Both the position numbers and the translations under genes were made by a program. Shown one piece after another: positions 7,174 through 15,312 of a stretch of DNA of 64,000 nucleotides. This DNA comes from Actinomycetes bacterium. Lineage in GTDB: Bacteria; Actinomycetota; Coriobacteriia; Coriobacteriales; Eggerthellaceae. Position 1 is the first letter of the stretch, and every line of letters begins with the position of its first letter. The notes beneath the pieces were generated by a model, which saw only the letters and a list, made by a program, of their open reading frames with translations, was not told the origin of the DNA and searched no databases. The stretch is from the NCBI GenBank assembly GCA_023429565.1, contig JAEZDJ010000073.1, positions 1-64,000 on the forward strand, written 5' to 3'.

Positions 7174-8076
7174 ATGCTTCAGGATAAGTGCGATTATTTC
7201 ATGCTGGCCTATGAATCGCCAAACTTCAGCGCAGCGGCCGCCAAGGTGCCGATGTCCCCGCAGGGGTTTGCGAAATCGATGCGCAATCTTGAGCGTGAAT
7301 TGGGTGTGCCGCTTTTCGCGATGCAGGAAGATGGAACCCGTCGCGCCACGCCTTACGCCGATGAGTTTTACGAGTACGCTCGCCATGTTCGATCAGAGCG
7401 AAACCTGCTGTCCACGGCATTTGAGCGCGTCGCCGCAAACAGCTGCGTGGAGCTTCGCATCGCCTGTTCTTTGGGCATCCCCGGATTCTTGGGCCATGAT
7501 TTTCTGAAGGGATTCGCCAAAAGTCATGCTGACGTGGTAATTTCTTTGAACGAGATGCCAGACAAGCTGTGCGAATCGGTGCTTCGAGACGGTTTCTATG
7601 ATCTTGCCTTGACGGTTTTGCCCGGAGGCGAAGAATTTGTTTCGCGTCCTCTGTACACTTCGCCTGTTTGGTACTGGGTCAATCAACGTGACCCTCTGAG
7701 CGCCAAGGATTCTCTTGGCCTTGAGGACATAGGAGAGCGATCCATCGCAATTCCAGGTGATGATTTCAAATGCTACAAAGCTCTCGTCGACAAGTTTGAG
7801 CATGAGGAAATGCCCCTGCCCAATATCGTCAAGTATTCTGAGATATTCTGGATATACGAATTCGTTCTTCACGGGCAGGGCATTGGCTTCACCCTGCCTC
7901 ACCTGGCTCATCTCGAAGTCTTTGAAGGCAGTGGAGCGGTATGCGCCGTGCCGCTCCGCGATTCTTCTTGGGGCTTTGGGATGGCCCATCTTAAGTCACG
8001 TGACTTAAGTCCGATTGAAGAGGAGCTCGTGGAATACCTGCAAAACCGAATCAAGCGTCTCGGAAAGAGATTCTAA
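7174..8076 (+). CDS. LysR-family transcriptional regulator
   Basis: The N-terminal 60 residues form a LysR winged helix (CDYFMLAYESPNFSAAAAKV, then MSPQGFAKSMRNLERELGVPLF). A periplasmic-binding-protein-like effector domain follows; 300 residues is normal. The helix-turn-helix is slightly diverged from the usual ...QPALS..I..LE form. ATG 7174 follows GGGGAGG; an ATG six codons earlier would place that sequence inside the gene. It is divergent from the flavoprotein reductase gene and probably controls it in response to that enzyme's substrate. A perfect 20-bp palindrome lies inside the coding region at 7990-8009. Confidence 0.88.
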   Translation: MLQDKCDYFMLAYESPNFSAAAAKVPMSPQGFAKSMRNLERELGVPLFAMQEDGTRRATPYADEFYEYARHVRSERNLLSTAFERVAANSCVELRIACSLGIPGFLGHDFLKGFAKSHADVVISLNEMPDKLCESVLRDGFYDLALTVLPGGEEFVSRPLYTSPVWYWVNQRDPLSAKDSLGLEDIGERSIAIPGDDFKCYKALVDKFEHEEMPLPNIVKYSEIFWIYEFVLHGQGIGFTLPHLAHLEVFEGSGAVCAVPLRDSSWGFGMAHLKSRDLSPIEEELVEYLQNRIKRLGKRF

Positions 8077-8171
8077 ATCGCATGCTGGAAAGGGAGGCGA
8101 TGGGAAAGAGTTCCTGGCGCCTGTCTTTCTTATGGATCCGGCAGGCGCTCCTCTTGAAAAGCCTGAACTCC

Positions 8172-8414
8172 CTATGAGGAGAAATCCCTCAAATAGGCAA
8201 TGATGTCGTCCGATTCATACATCGGCTTTCCGTTGATGACAAGGCAGGGAACCTGCTTTTTGCCGCCGATGCGAACGAGGTCGTTCTGGTTGCCTGGTTG
8301 AAGCACGTCCCTCATGTCGAGATTGATCTTTGCTTCGTCCATAAAACGAAGAACCTTCTGACAGTAGGGGCATGTCTTCTTATAATAAAGAACATGGTCT
8401 TCTAAGTAAGGCAT
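8172..8414 (-). CDS. glutaredoxin
   Basis: This 80-residue protein has the thioredoxin fold with active site CPYC (Cys15, Cys18), the cis-proline segment QVPCLV and the GKPMYESDDIIAYL end typical of glutaredoxins. It is a small dithiol oxidoreductase, probably cytoplasmic. ATG 8414 is preceded by GAGGAG. It is convergent with the LysR gene and monocistronic. Actinobacteria often lack glutathione, so the physiological thiol may be different. An inverted repeat ACTGT-N6-ACAGT (8453-8468) lies about 40 nt upstream and may be its operator. Confidence 0.9.
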   Translation of the reverse strand: MPYLEDHVLYYKKTCPYCQKVLRFMDEAKINLDMRDVLQPGNQNDLVRIGGKKQVPCLVINGKPMYESDDIIAYLRDFSS

Positions 8415-8759
8415 GGGCCAACTCCTCTCGGTGACCGAGCGCGAATCGTATTACTGTACTAAAACAGTGATGACCATAGTAGGGAAACGTCAAAAACGTT
8501 GAGACGTTATACCCAATCTGTTTCCATATAGTTTACTCAAATTCACTTAGCATGCGTGCAAATCAAGTGAGTAATCGGTTTTCGGGGCGCGAAGGGTGAG
8601 GACCGGACGGGTCGACGGGCCGTCCTGGATCGTCCTGCTGGGAACTCCGGGAAACATTTTATTTATTGTTGTATGTTAATGAATTCTATGAGATAATAAT
8701 AAATTTTTATTTTCATATCGAAAACGGTGTCGTGAAAAAGGGAAGGACCGAGAGACATC
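8415..8759. other. intergenic region with inverted repeats and an AT-rich island
   Basis: No gene was found. ACTGT-N6-ACAGT (8453-8468) and AACGT-N4-ACGTT (8495-8508) are small inverted repeats upstream of the glutaredoxin gene. From about 8655 to 8720 the composition changes to strongly AT-rich, unlike the flanks. The island ends 40 nt before the 3' end of tRNA-Arg. Confidence 0.5.
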
Positions 8760-8835
8760 TGGTGCGCCCGGCAGGATTCGAACCTGCAACCGACGGATTA
8801 GAAGTCCGTTGCTCTATCCCTTGAGCCACGGGCGC
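8760..8835 (-). tRNA. tRNA-Arg (TCT)
   Basis: Acceptor arms GCGCCCG / CGGGCGC pair. The anticodon loop CTTCTAA gives TCT. The T-arm loop GTTCGAATC is standard, and the CCA end is encoded at 8762-8760. Confidence 0.97.
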
Positions 8836-9369
8836 TTTTCGACAACAGCGGCATTATACCTCAAAAAGGCGATCTCCGTACCAAGGATGACCACGGAGCC
8901 CGCCTTGTCAAAAAGAATGAGAAACCGCATGTGGCTTATGGTCTTTCGGCAAACGTGACGTGCTGTAAAAAGGGAGGTTGCGCTCTGCGGCAAAGAGGGG
9001 GAACCTGCGTTGGGCCCGCTTGCATCAGGGCTGCATCTCGGCATGCGTTTATGCATGCCCGTGAATGGCGGCAATGGCGCACGTGGCCTGCTTGGTCTTG
9101 AAAATGCCAGAACGACAAGTCTTCGCCTTGAAGATCGCTTTAGCGCGAAAAAGTAAATATGAAGAAAATATGGAGGCAAAATGTCACGGAAGCTGCCATT
9201 TGCCGAAAACTGACAGGGTTTCTTTCGAAACTCGATATTGTTGAGAAATCGTGGTTGCTTTTTGGGGGGAACCATGAGACTTTTGCGATGTCATCCGGAC
9301 GCCCGGTGCGCAACGGACGGTTCCGAACGTGGGCATTCTGAAAATGCATAAAGAAAGGGAGGGTTGCAC
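8836..9369. other. long leader/promoter region upstream of arcA
   Basis: This 534-nt stretch has no convincing gene on either strand. It contains an inverted repeat GGCATGC (9040-9046) / GCATGCC (9053-9059), a small hairpin GTTTC-TTTC-GAAAC near 9219-9232, and A-rich sequence at 9145-9180. It must carry the arc operon promoter. No clear FNR or ArgR box was found by eye. Confidence 0.5.
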
Positions 9370-10584
9370 ATGGCTGGAGTTAACGTTAAAAGCGAGATCA
9401 AGCCTTTGAAAAAAGTCTTGCTCCACCGACCCGGCAGAGAGCTCCTGAACCTGACGCCGAACACGCTTGAGGAACTTCTCTTTGACGACATTCCGTTCTT
9501 GAAAGTTGCACAGGAGGAGCATGACTATTTTGCGCAGATACTGCGTGACAACGGGGTCGAGGTCGTCTACCTGGAAAAGCTTATGGCCGAGGTTCTGGAT
9601 GCGGATCCTGCGATTCGCACGCGTTTCCTCGAGCAGTTCATCGAAGAGGCGGGCATCCGCACCGATCGCTACCAGAAGATCATCTTCGACTATCTGAATG
9701 ACCGGTATCCCGACAACCTTGACCTCGTCATGAAAACCATGGAGGGCATAAACCTTACCGAGCTCCATGCGGACAAGTCAAACTCTCTTGTTGACCTGGT
9801 TTCCGAGGCATCCAAGATGGTTGTGGCCCCCATGCCGAACCTGTACTTCACGCGAGATCCGTTCGCCATGATCGGCAATGGCGTCTCCATCAACCGCATG
9901 TATTCAACCACCCGAAATCGAGAGACGATTTATGGTGAGTACATTTTTGGGTATCATCCGGAATTCAGAGACGTTCCCGAATACTACAGCCGCTACAACA
10001 CCTTCCATATCGAAGGCGGCGACATCCTCAATATCAACGAGCATGTCTTGGCGATCGGCATATCCCAGCGAACCGAGCCCGATGCAATCGATGCCATCGC
10101 CACGAACATCTTCGAATCTGATTCGCCCATCGACACCATTCTGGCTTTCAATATCCCGAATTCGCGGGCGTTCATGCACCTCGACACCGTCTTCACCCAG
10201 ATCGACTTCGACAAGTTCACCGTTCATCCGGGCATTCTCGGGCCACTGACCGTGTTTGAGATAACTCCCGACACAAGTGGAATAAAGGTGCGCGAGATCA
10301 ACGGCACGCTTGAATCCATTCTCGAGAAGTACATCGGCCATCCGGTCGAGCTTATTCCCTGCGGCGGAGGCGACCGCATTGCGGCGGAGCGCGAGCAATG
10401 GAACGACGGCTCAAACACGCTGTGCCTCTCACCGGGCACCATCGTCGTCTATGAGCGTAACGAGGTCACGAACGCCTTGCTGAGAGAAAAAGGGCTGAAC
10501 GTGATCGAGATGCCCTCAGCTGAACTGTCCCGAGGAAGGGGCGGCCCTCGCTGCATGAGCATGCCGCTTTGGCGCGAGGATTAG
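9370..10584 (+). CDS. arcA: arginine deiminase
   Basis: This enzyme converts L-arginine to citrulline and ammonia, the first step of the arginine deiminase pathway, in the cytoplasm. The 404 residues match the family. Visible motifs are the N-terminal KPLKKVLLHRPG, the substrate-binding FTRDPF, FHIEGGD with catalytic Glu/His/Asp region, HLDTVFTQ, and GRGGPRCMSMPL with the nucleophile Cys395. ATG 9370 follows GGGAGGG at 6 nt; a TTG two codons earlier is less likely. It is the first gene of arcA-arcB-arcC-transporter. A large inverted repeat separates it from arcB. Confidence 0.98.
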   Translation: MAGVNVKSEIKPLKKVLLHRPGRELLNLTPNTLEELLFDDIPFLKVAQEEHDYFAQILRDNGVEVVYLEKLMAEVLDADPAIRTRFLEQFIEEAGIRTDRYQKIIFDYLNDRYPDNLDLVMKTMEGINLTELHADKSNSLVDLVSEASKMVVAPMPNLYFTRDPFAMIGNGVSINRMYSTTRNRETIYGEYIFGYHPEFRDVPEYYSRYNTFHIEGGDILNINEHVLAIGISQRTEPDAIDAIATNIFESDSPIDTILAFNIPNSRAFMHLDTVFTQIDFDKFTVHPGILGPLTVFEITPDTSGIKVREINGTLESILEKYIGHPVELIPCGGGDRIAAEREQWNDGSNTLCLSPGTIVVYERNEVTNALLREKGLNVIEMPSAELSRGRGGPRCMSMPLWRED

Positions 10585-10631
10585 CAACTGGTCATGGGAG
10601 CTTTGGCGTTGAGGCGGCTGCAGGTTGCGTG

Positions 10632-10692
10632 GCCCTCTTTTCGCGGAGGACCGGAGGTGCATGAAGCAGCTCCTCTCAGCCGAAAAGAGGGC
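10632..10692 (+). promoter_or_regulatory. large stem-loop in the arcA-arcB intergenic region
   Basis: GCCCTCTTTTCG (10632-10643) and CGAAAAGAGGGC (10681-10692) form a perfect 12-bp stem. Inside it GAGGA (10646-10650) can pair with TCCTC (10671-10675). There is no T-run after it, so full termination is unlikely. It may set different mRNA levels for arcA and the downstream genes by processing or stabilisation. Confidence 0.6.
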
Positions 10693-10755
10693 AGGTGACA
10701 GGCCTGTACCGTTTATCGTGTTACCGATAGGACATCACAAAGGAAGGAACAAACT

Positions 10756-11751
10756 ATGCCGACGAGCTTGAGCGGTCGCAGCTTCTTGAAGCTCCTGGAC
10801 TTCACCCCCGAGGAGATTCGCTACCTCATTCGATTGTCCAAGCAATTCAAGGCTTTGAAATTGGCTGGGACTCCCCATCGTTACCTTGAGGGCAAAAACA
10901 TCGTGTTGCTGTTCGAAAAGACTTCGACACGCACCCGCTGCTCGTTCGAGGTTGCGGGCATGGATCTGGGAATGGGCGTCACCTATCTTGATCCGGGTAG
11001 TTCCCAGATGGGGAAAAAGGAATCGATCGAGGACACGGCACGCGTGCTCGGCCGCATGTACGATGGCATAGAGTACCGAGGCTATGCCCAGGAAATCGTC
11101 GAAGACCTGGCGGCAAACGCCGGTGTGCCGGTGTGGAATGGCCTGACCACCGAGTTCCATCCCACCCAGATGATCGCCGACATGCTGACCGTTGAGGAAA
11201 ATTTCCCCCAAGGCATCAAGGGCCTCAAGCTCGTGTTCATGGGCGACGCGGAAAACAACGTTGCCAACTCCCTTATGGTCGTTTGCGCCAAGCTCGGGCT
11301 CCACTTTGTGGCATGCGGCCCCGAGGCGCGCATGCCCAGTCGGGATTTGGTTGCCACGTGTCGTGAGATTGCCGCAGAGAACGGCGGCAGTGTCACCCTG
11401 ACCGAGGATGCTGCGGAGGCATGCACGGGCGCCCATGCCATCTACACTGACATATGGGTTTCAATGGGTGAACCCGATGACATCTGGGCCGAGCGCATCA
11501 AGCTGCTCGAACCCTACCGCGTGACGAGGGAGCTCATGTCCCTTGCGGCACCTGATGCCATTTTCATGCACTGCCTTCCCTCGTTCCATGACACCAAAAC
11601 TGCCATTGGGGCCCAGATCGCAGAGAAATTTGGTGTGACTGAGATGGAAGTTGAGGACGAGGTTTTCGAGTCGGCGCAGTCCAAGGTGTTCGACGAGGCG
11701 GAGAACCGCATGCATACCATCAAGGCTGTCATGTATGCGACGCTTTCTTAG
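10756..11751 (+). CDS. arcB: ornithine carbamoyltransferase (catabolic)
   Basis: In the arginine deiminase pathway this enzyme splits citrulline with phosphate into ornithine and carbamoyl phosphate. The carbamoyl-phosphate loop STRTR is at residues 57-61. Other motifs in order are HPTQMIADMLT, the SMGEPD-type segment and the ornithine-binding HCLPSFHD (His272). The 331 residues are typical. The start ATG follows AAGGAAGG. Sequence alone does not separate anabolic from catabolic forms. The call rests on the location between arcA and arcC, 15 nt before the carbamate kinase. Confidence 0.97.
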   Translation: MPTSLSGRSFLKLLDFTPEEIRYLIRLSKQFKALKLAGTPHRYLEGKNIVLLFEKTSTRTRCSFEVAGMDLGMGVTYLDPGSSQMGKKESIEDTARVLGRMYDGIEYRGYAQEIVEDLAANAGVPVWNGLTTEFHPTQMIADMLTVEENFPQGIKGLKLVFMGDAENNVANSLMVVCAKLGLHFVACGPEARMPSRDLVATCREIAAENGGSVTLTEDAAEACTGAHAIYTDIWVSMGEPDDIWAERIKLLEPYRVTRELMSLAAPDAIFMHCLPSFHDTKTAIGAQIAEKFGVTEMEVEDEVFESAQSKVFDEAENRMHTIKAVMYATLS

Positions 11752-11766
11752 GTGAGGTGATCGGTT

Positions 11767-12720
11767 ATGGCCTATCAGAAGGGCGATGGAAAGTCCGTCG
11801 TCATAGCTCTTGGCGGAAACGCGCTCGGAGACACGCCACGGGAACAGCTTGAATTGGTGAAGGACACGGCGGAGCACATTGTCGACATGGTTGCCGAGGG
11901 CATCAACGTCGTGGTGAGTCACGGCAACGGTCCGCAGGTGGGTATGATCAACAATGCATTCGACTACGCGTCAAGCCATGACGAGAAGACGCCGGCCATG
12001 CCCTTCCCCGAATGCGGAGCCATGAGCCAGGGCTATATCGGCTACCAGCTGTCCCAGGCCATCCTCAACGAGATGAAGCGTCGCGGCATCATGCGCTCGA
12101 CCGCAACGGTTATCACCCAGACGGTGGTTTACCCGGAGGATCCCGCTTTCCAGAATCCGACGAAACCCGTTGGGGCCTTTCTCACGAAGGAGGAGGCGAA
12201 GCGTCGTGCCGAGGAAACCGGTTACGTTTACAAGGAGGATGCTGGCCGCGGTTGGCGGCAGGTGGTCGCCTCTCCCAAGCCTCAACGCATCGTCGAGTTC
12301 GATGCCATCAAGGACCTCATGGATGATGGCTATATCGTCGTCTCCACGGGCGGCGGCGGGGTTCCCGTCATCGAGAGGGATGACAGCTATCATGGCGTGC
12401 CGGCGGTCATCGACAAGGACCGTTCCAGCGCCAAGCTGGCAGCCGATTTCAAAGCCGACATCCTGATCATCCTGACCGCAGTGGAGAAGGTCTGTATCAA
12501 TTTCAATACGCCTGAGCAGGAAGAGCTTTCTTCCATGACGGTCGCCGAGGCACGCAAGTACATCGAAGAGGGCCAGTTCGCTCCCGGGAGCATGCTGCCC
12601 AAGGTCGAGGCGTGCATCGAGTTCGTTGAGGCCCATCCCGAAGGCAAGGCTCTCATCACGTCGCTTGAACTGGCCGCCGAGGGTCTGAAAGGCACGACGG
12701 GCACCGTCATCACAGCATAG
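11767..12720 (+). CDS. arcC: carbamate kinase
   Basis: This enzyme transfers phosphate from carbamoyl phosphate to ADP, giving ATP, ammonia and CO2; it is the energy-yielding step of the pathway. It belongs to the amino acid kinase fold. Motifs in order are ALGGNALG near residue 15, VSHGNGPQVG, the carbamate-kinase-specific MSQGYIGYQ, STGGGGVPV, and DKDRSSAKLA. The 317 residues are normal. It starts 15 nt after arcB, so the two are almost certainly co-transcribed. A strong hairpin (12751-12785) follows it before the transporter gene. Confidence 0.98.
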   Translation: MAYQKGDGKSVVIALGGNALGDTPREQLELVKDTAEHIVDMVAEGINVVVSHGNGPQVGMINNAFDYASSHDEKTPAMPFPECGAMSQGYIGYQLSQAILNEMKRRGIMRSTATVITQTVVYPEDPAFQNPTKPVGAFLTKEEAKRRAEETGYVYKEDAGRGWRQVVASPKPQRIVEFDAIKDLMDDGYIVVSTGGGGVPVIERDDSYHGVPAVIDKDRSSAKLAADFKADILIILTAVEKVCINFNTPEQEELSSMTVAEARKYIEEGQFAPGSMLPKVEACIEFVEAHPEGKALITSLELAAEGLKGTTGTVITA

Positions 12721-12750
12721 GTTTCGGGGAATACCTCTGTTGCATTCATC

Positions 12751-12785
12751 GCCGTTTGCGGGCTGAGGCCTTGCCCGCGAACGGC
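12751..12785 (+). promoter_or_regulatory. strong stem-loop between arcC and the arc transporter gene
   Basis: GCCGTTTGCGGGC (12751-12763) pairs with GCCCGCGAACGGC (12773-12785): 13 base pairs with one G-U, 9-nt loop. The sequence after it is not T-rich. This is a second punctuation hairpin within the arc operon, suited to attenuation or 3'-end protection of the arcABC message. Confidence 0.6.
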
Positions 12786-12921
12786 TTGCTGGAAAGGAGG
12801 ATCGTTCAACGTTCTGGCTCTTCGGAACCTTTGGTGACACAGCGGTTATGCTTCCTATCGTGTCATCGCAATTTCTCGTTCTCATCTATCAATTTCGATC
12901 CTCTGTTAAGGAGGGGGCGTT

Positions 12922-14526
12922 ATGACCGAGAAAGAAAAAAGCAGAAAAAAGCGATCCATATCCTCTTTTTCCATCCTGTTGATCATCCTGATCGCCCTAG
13001 CTCTCATCACCGTCTTCATGTCGTTCGCTGGCGTTGAGGGGGTCACGGGGGCAACGGTGGCAAATGTGGCAACGGCCCCGGTATTGGGCTTTGCCGATGC
13101 GCTTCCCGTCTGTCTGTTCGTTCTGATCCTCGGCGGTTTCCTCGGCATCGTGACGGAGACGGGCGCGTTGGACGCCGGCATCGCGGCACTGGTGAAGAAG
13201 CTGAAAGGCAATGAACTCATCCTTATTCCCATCCTGATGTTCATCTTCTCCATCGGTGGCACGACGTATGGCATGTGCGAGGAGACTGTTCCGTTCTATC
13301 TCCTGCTGGCCGCTACCATGGTCGCGGCTGGATTCGACAGCGTGGTCGGCGCCTCGGTCGTTTTGCTGGGTGCGGGGTGCGGCGTGCTTGGCTCGACGGT
13401 CAATCCGTTTGCGGTCGGTGCCGCCGTCGACTCGCTCAGCTCGACGGGCATTGCCATCAACCAGGGCACCATCATCGTGCTCGGAGTCGTTCTCTGGCTG
13501 GTTACTCTGGCCATATCCATCGTGTTTGTCATGAGATACGCCAAAAAGGTCAAGGCCGACAAAGGCTCGACCATTCTCTCGCTCCAGGAGCAGGAAGTCA
13601 TGAAGGCGGAGTTCGGCGAGGTCAGGAAAGAGACTGAGGACGCTGAGGCGTCAGCGGGCGGAAAGCTCCTGACGGGCCGACAAAAATGGGCCCTCATAGT
13701 CTTCGCCTTCACCTTCGTCGTCATGATTGTGGGATTCATTCCTTGGGAGGACTTCGGCGTTGAGGTGTTCAATGCGGGATCGGTCACCGAGGAAGTCAGC
13801 GAAACGGTTACCGGCGATGACATCTCTGCTGCCTGGGCCGACAAAGAGGTTGGGGGAGAGATTGCCTTTGACGGTGACGTCGAGGGAACGGTGACGGTCG
13901 AGGAGCAGGTGTCTGAAGGGTGGTCCGCCTTCCTGACGGGGCTTCCTCTCGGGCAGTGGTATTTCGACGAGGCATCGACGTGGTTTCTCGTGATGGCTCT
14001 CGTCATCGGCATTGTTGGGGGCGTGTCCGAAAGCCGCTTTGTCAAGGCGTTCATCAATGGAGCCGCTGACATGATGAGCGTTGTCTTGATCATCGCCCTT
14101 GCCCGTTCCATCACGGTGCTGATGGGCGAGACGGGCCTTGACATGTGGATTCTGGAAAATGCAGCTCAGGCGTTGGATGGCTTGTCAGCGATCATTTTTG
14201 CGCCGCTGTCATTCTTGCTGTATATCGTGCTGTCTTTCCTGATCCCCTCGTCATCGGGAATGGCCACGGTGTCCATGCCGATCATGGGTCCCCTGGCGAA
14301 TTCTCTCGGGTTCTCAACCGATGTCATGATCATGATCTTCAGCGCCGGCAGCGGCTTGGTGAACCTGTTCACTCCAACAAGCGGCGCCATCATGGGCGGT
14401 TTGGCGTTGGCGAAGATAGAATACTCGACATGGCTCAAGTTCGGAGCAAAGCTCTTTGTCATTCTAGGCATTGCCTGTGCTGTCATCCTCACGGTCGCGA
14501 TGATGGTCGTTCCCGGTTCGGCATAG
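12922..14526 (+). CDS. YfcC/DcuC-family transporter, probable arginine/ornithine carrier
   Basis: This 534-residue polytopic protein has about twelve membrane segments and a lysine-rich cytoplasmic N terminus. GGTTYGMCEETVPFYLLLA and the FLIPSSSGMATVSMPIMGPLA region are typical of the YfcC branch of the DcuC superfamily. Members often sit at the end of arc operons and are thought to exchange arginine for ornithine; here that role is inferred from position. An acidic, Val/Glu-rich segment of about 70 residues (around 273-346) between two membrane helices makes it longer than many relatives. The start follows AAGGAGG. It is not an ArcD of the APC family. Confidence 0.85.
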   Translation: MTEKEKSRKKRSISSFSILLIILIALALITVFMSFAGVEGVTGATVANVATAPVLGFADALPVCLFVLILGGFLGIVTETGALDAGIAALVKKLKGNELILIPILMFIFSIGGTTYGMCEETVPFYLLLAATMVAAGFDSVVGASVVLLGAGCGVLGSTVNPFAVGAAVDSLSSTGIAINQGTIIVLGVVLWLVTLAISIVFVMRYAKKVKADKGSTILSLQEQEVMKAEFGEVRKETEDAEASAGGKLLTGRQKWALIVFAFTFVVMIVGFIPWEDFGVEVFNAGSVTEEVSETVTGDDISAAWADKEVGGEIAFDGDVEGTVTVEEQVSEGWSAFLTGLPLGQWYFDEASTWFLVMALVIGIVGGVSESRFVKAFINGAADMMSVVLIIALARSITVLMGETGLDMWILENAAQALDGLSAIIFAPLSFLLYIVLSFLIPSSSGMATVSMPIMGPLANSLGFSTDVMIMIFSAGSGLVNLFTPTSGAIMGGLALAKIEYSTWLKFGAKLFVILGIACAVILTVAMMVVPGSA

Positions 14527-14539
14527 CGCTTCCTGGGAT

Positions 14540-14572
14540 GCGGGAAGGCTTCTCGCAAGAGCGCCTTCCCGC
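14540..14572 (+). terminator. hairpin at the end of the arc operon
   Basis: GCGGGAAGGC (14540-14549) pairs perfectly with GCCTTCCCGC (14563-14572), 14 nt after the transporter stop codon. It has no T-run, but its position at the operon end, facing a convergent gene, supports a transcript-end role. Confidence 0.55.
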
Positions 14573-14603
14573 GCAGGGGCTGGGTGCCTGCTGCAGGCTT
14601 GCT

Positions 14604-15038
14604 TCACCAGGCTTTTTGCATCCAGATATGCTCAACGTGCTCGTCGAGCTCAACCGGGCCATAGGGTGTGTATCCGGCGCGTTCGTAGAAGGAGGTCACG
14701 CGGCATTGGGCATGTAGATGCATTTCGGCTGCGCCTGCGTCGTGGGCCAGGCGTTCCGCTTCCGCAAGGAGGTCGGCTCCGAGGCCCCGTTTCCTCATGG
14801 CCGGCAGCACGGCAAGCCGTCCGAGGATCCAGCGTCCTGAGCTGGCGGTTGCGTCGGGATCGGGGAAGGTGCGCACGCAGCCTGCAAGCTCGTCTCCGTC
14901 GTAGAGCGTCACATGGATGGTGCCGGATTCTTGGTCGATGGCATCGAATTCGTCATTGAACCCCTGCTCGTCAATGAACACGGCGGTGCGTACGAGGCGT
15001 GCATCCTCAAAGTTTCCTTGCTCGAAGCGCAGCGGCAT
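14604..15038 (-). CDS. GNAT-family N-acetyltransferase
   Basis: This 144-residue protein has the GNAT layout: a first strand, VFIDEQGFNDEFD (typical of the ElaA/YjcF-like group), and the acetyl-CoA loop RLAVLPAMRKRGLGADLL, then HLHAQCRVTSFYERAGYTPYG. It transfers an acetyl group from acetyl-CoA to an amine; the substrate is unknown. ATG 15038 has AGGAGG in the right place; a longer frame to 15077 has no such site. It is convergent with the arc operon and divergent from argS, and probably monocistronic. Confidence 0.9.
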   Translation of the reverse strand: MPLRFEQGNFEDARLVRTAVFIDEQGFNDEFDAIDQESGTIHVTLYDGDELAGCVRTFPDPDATASSGRWILGRLAVLPAMRKRGLGADLLAEAERLAHDAGAAEMHLHAQCRVTSFYERAGYTPYGPVELDEHVEHIWMQKAW

Positions 15039-15312
15039 AGATGGACCTCCTGAAATCGCGTCTTTACGAGCGAACACGATACCACAGCTTCGGAGAAGGA
15101 GCCCAAGACGCCTTCCCCTGTGTGAAGCCTAGGGCAAAATCAGGCGTTTCAGGCAGGCCGTATGGATGTTTCCTGCATAACCGTGTCTCGGGAGTAACCT
15201 CTGGAGACGCTTTGGGACGCAACAGGCAAAAGATGGTAGAATCAGGGCACGAAAACAAGGTAAGCGCCCGCGCGAAAGCGGCGGGTTTCCCGATCGAAAG
15301 ATGGAAGAGAAC

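Noticed and set aside
8814..9275. 153-codon reverse-strand frame upstream of arcA
   Set aside because: It overlaps tRNA-Arg, has no recognisable domain, and its composition shifts along its length.
13296..14144. 282-codon reverse-strand frame inside the arc transporter gene
   Set aside because: It is the antisense shadow of a strongly conserved membrane protein and has Ser/Thr/Pro-rich shadow composition.
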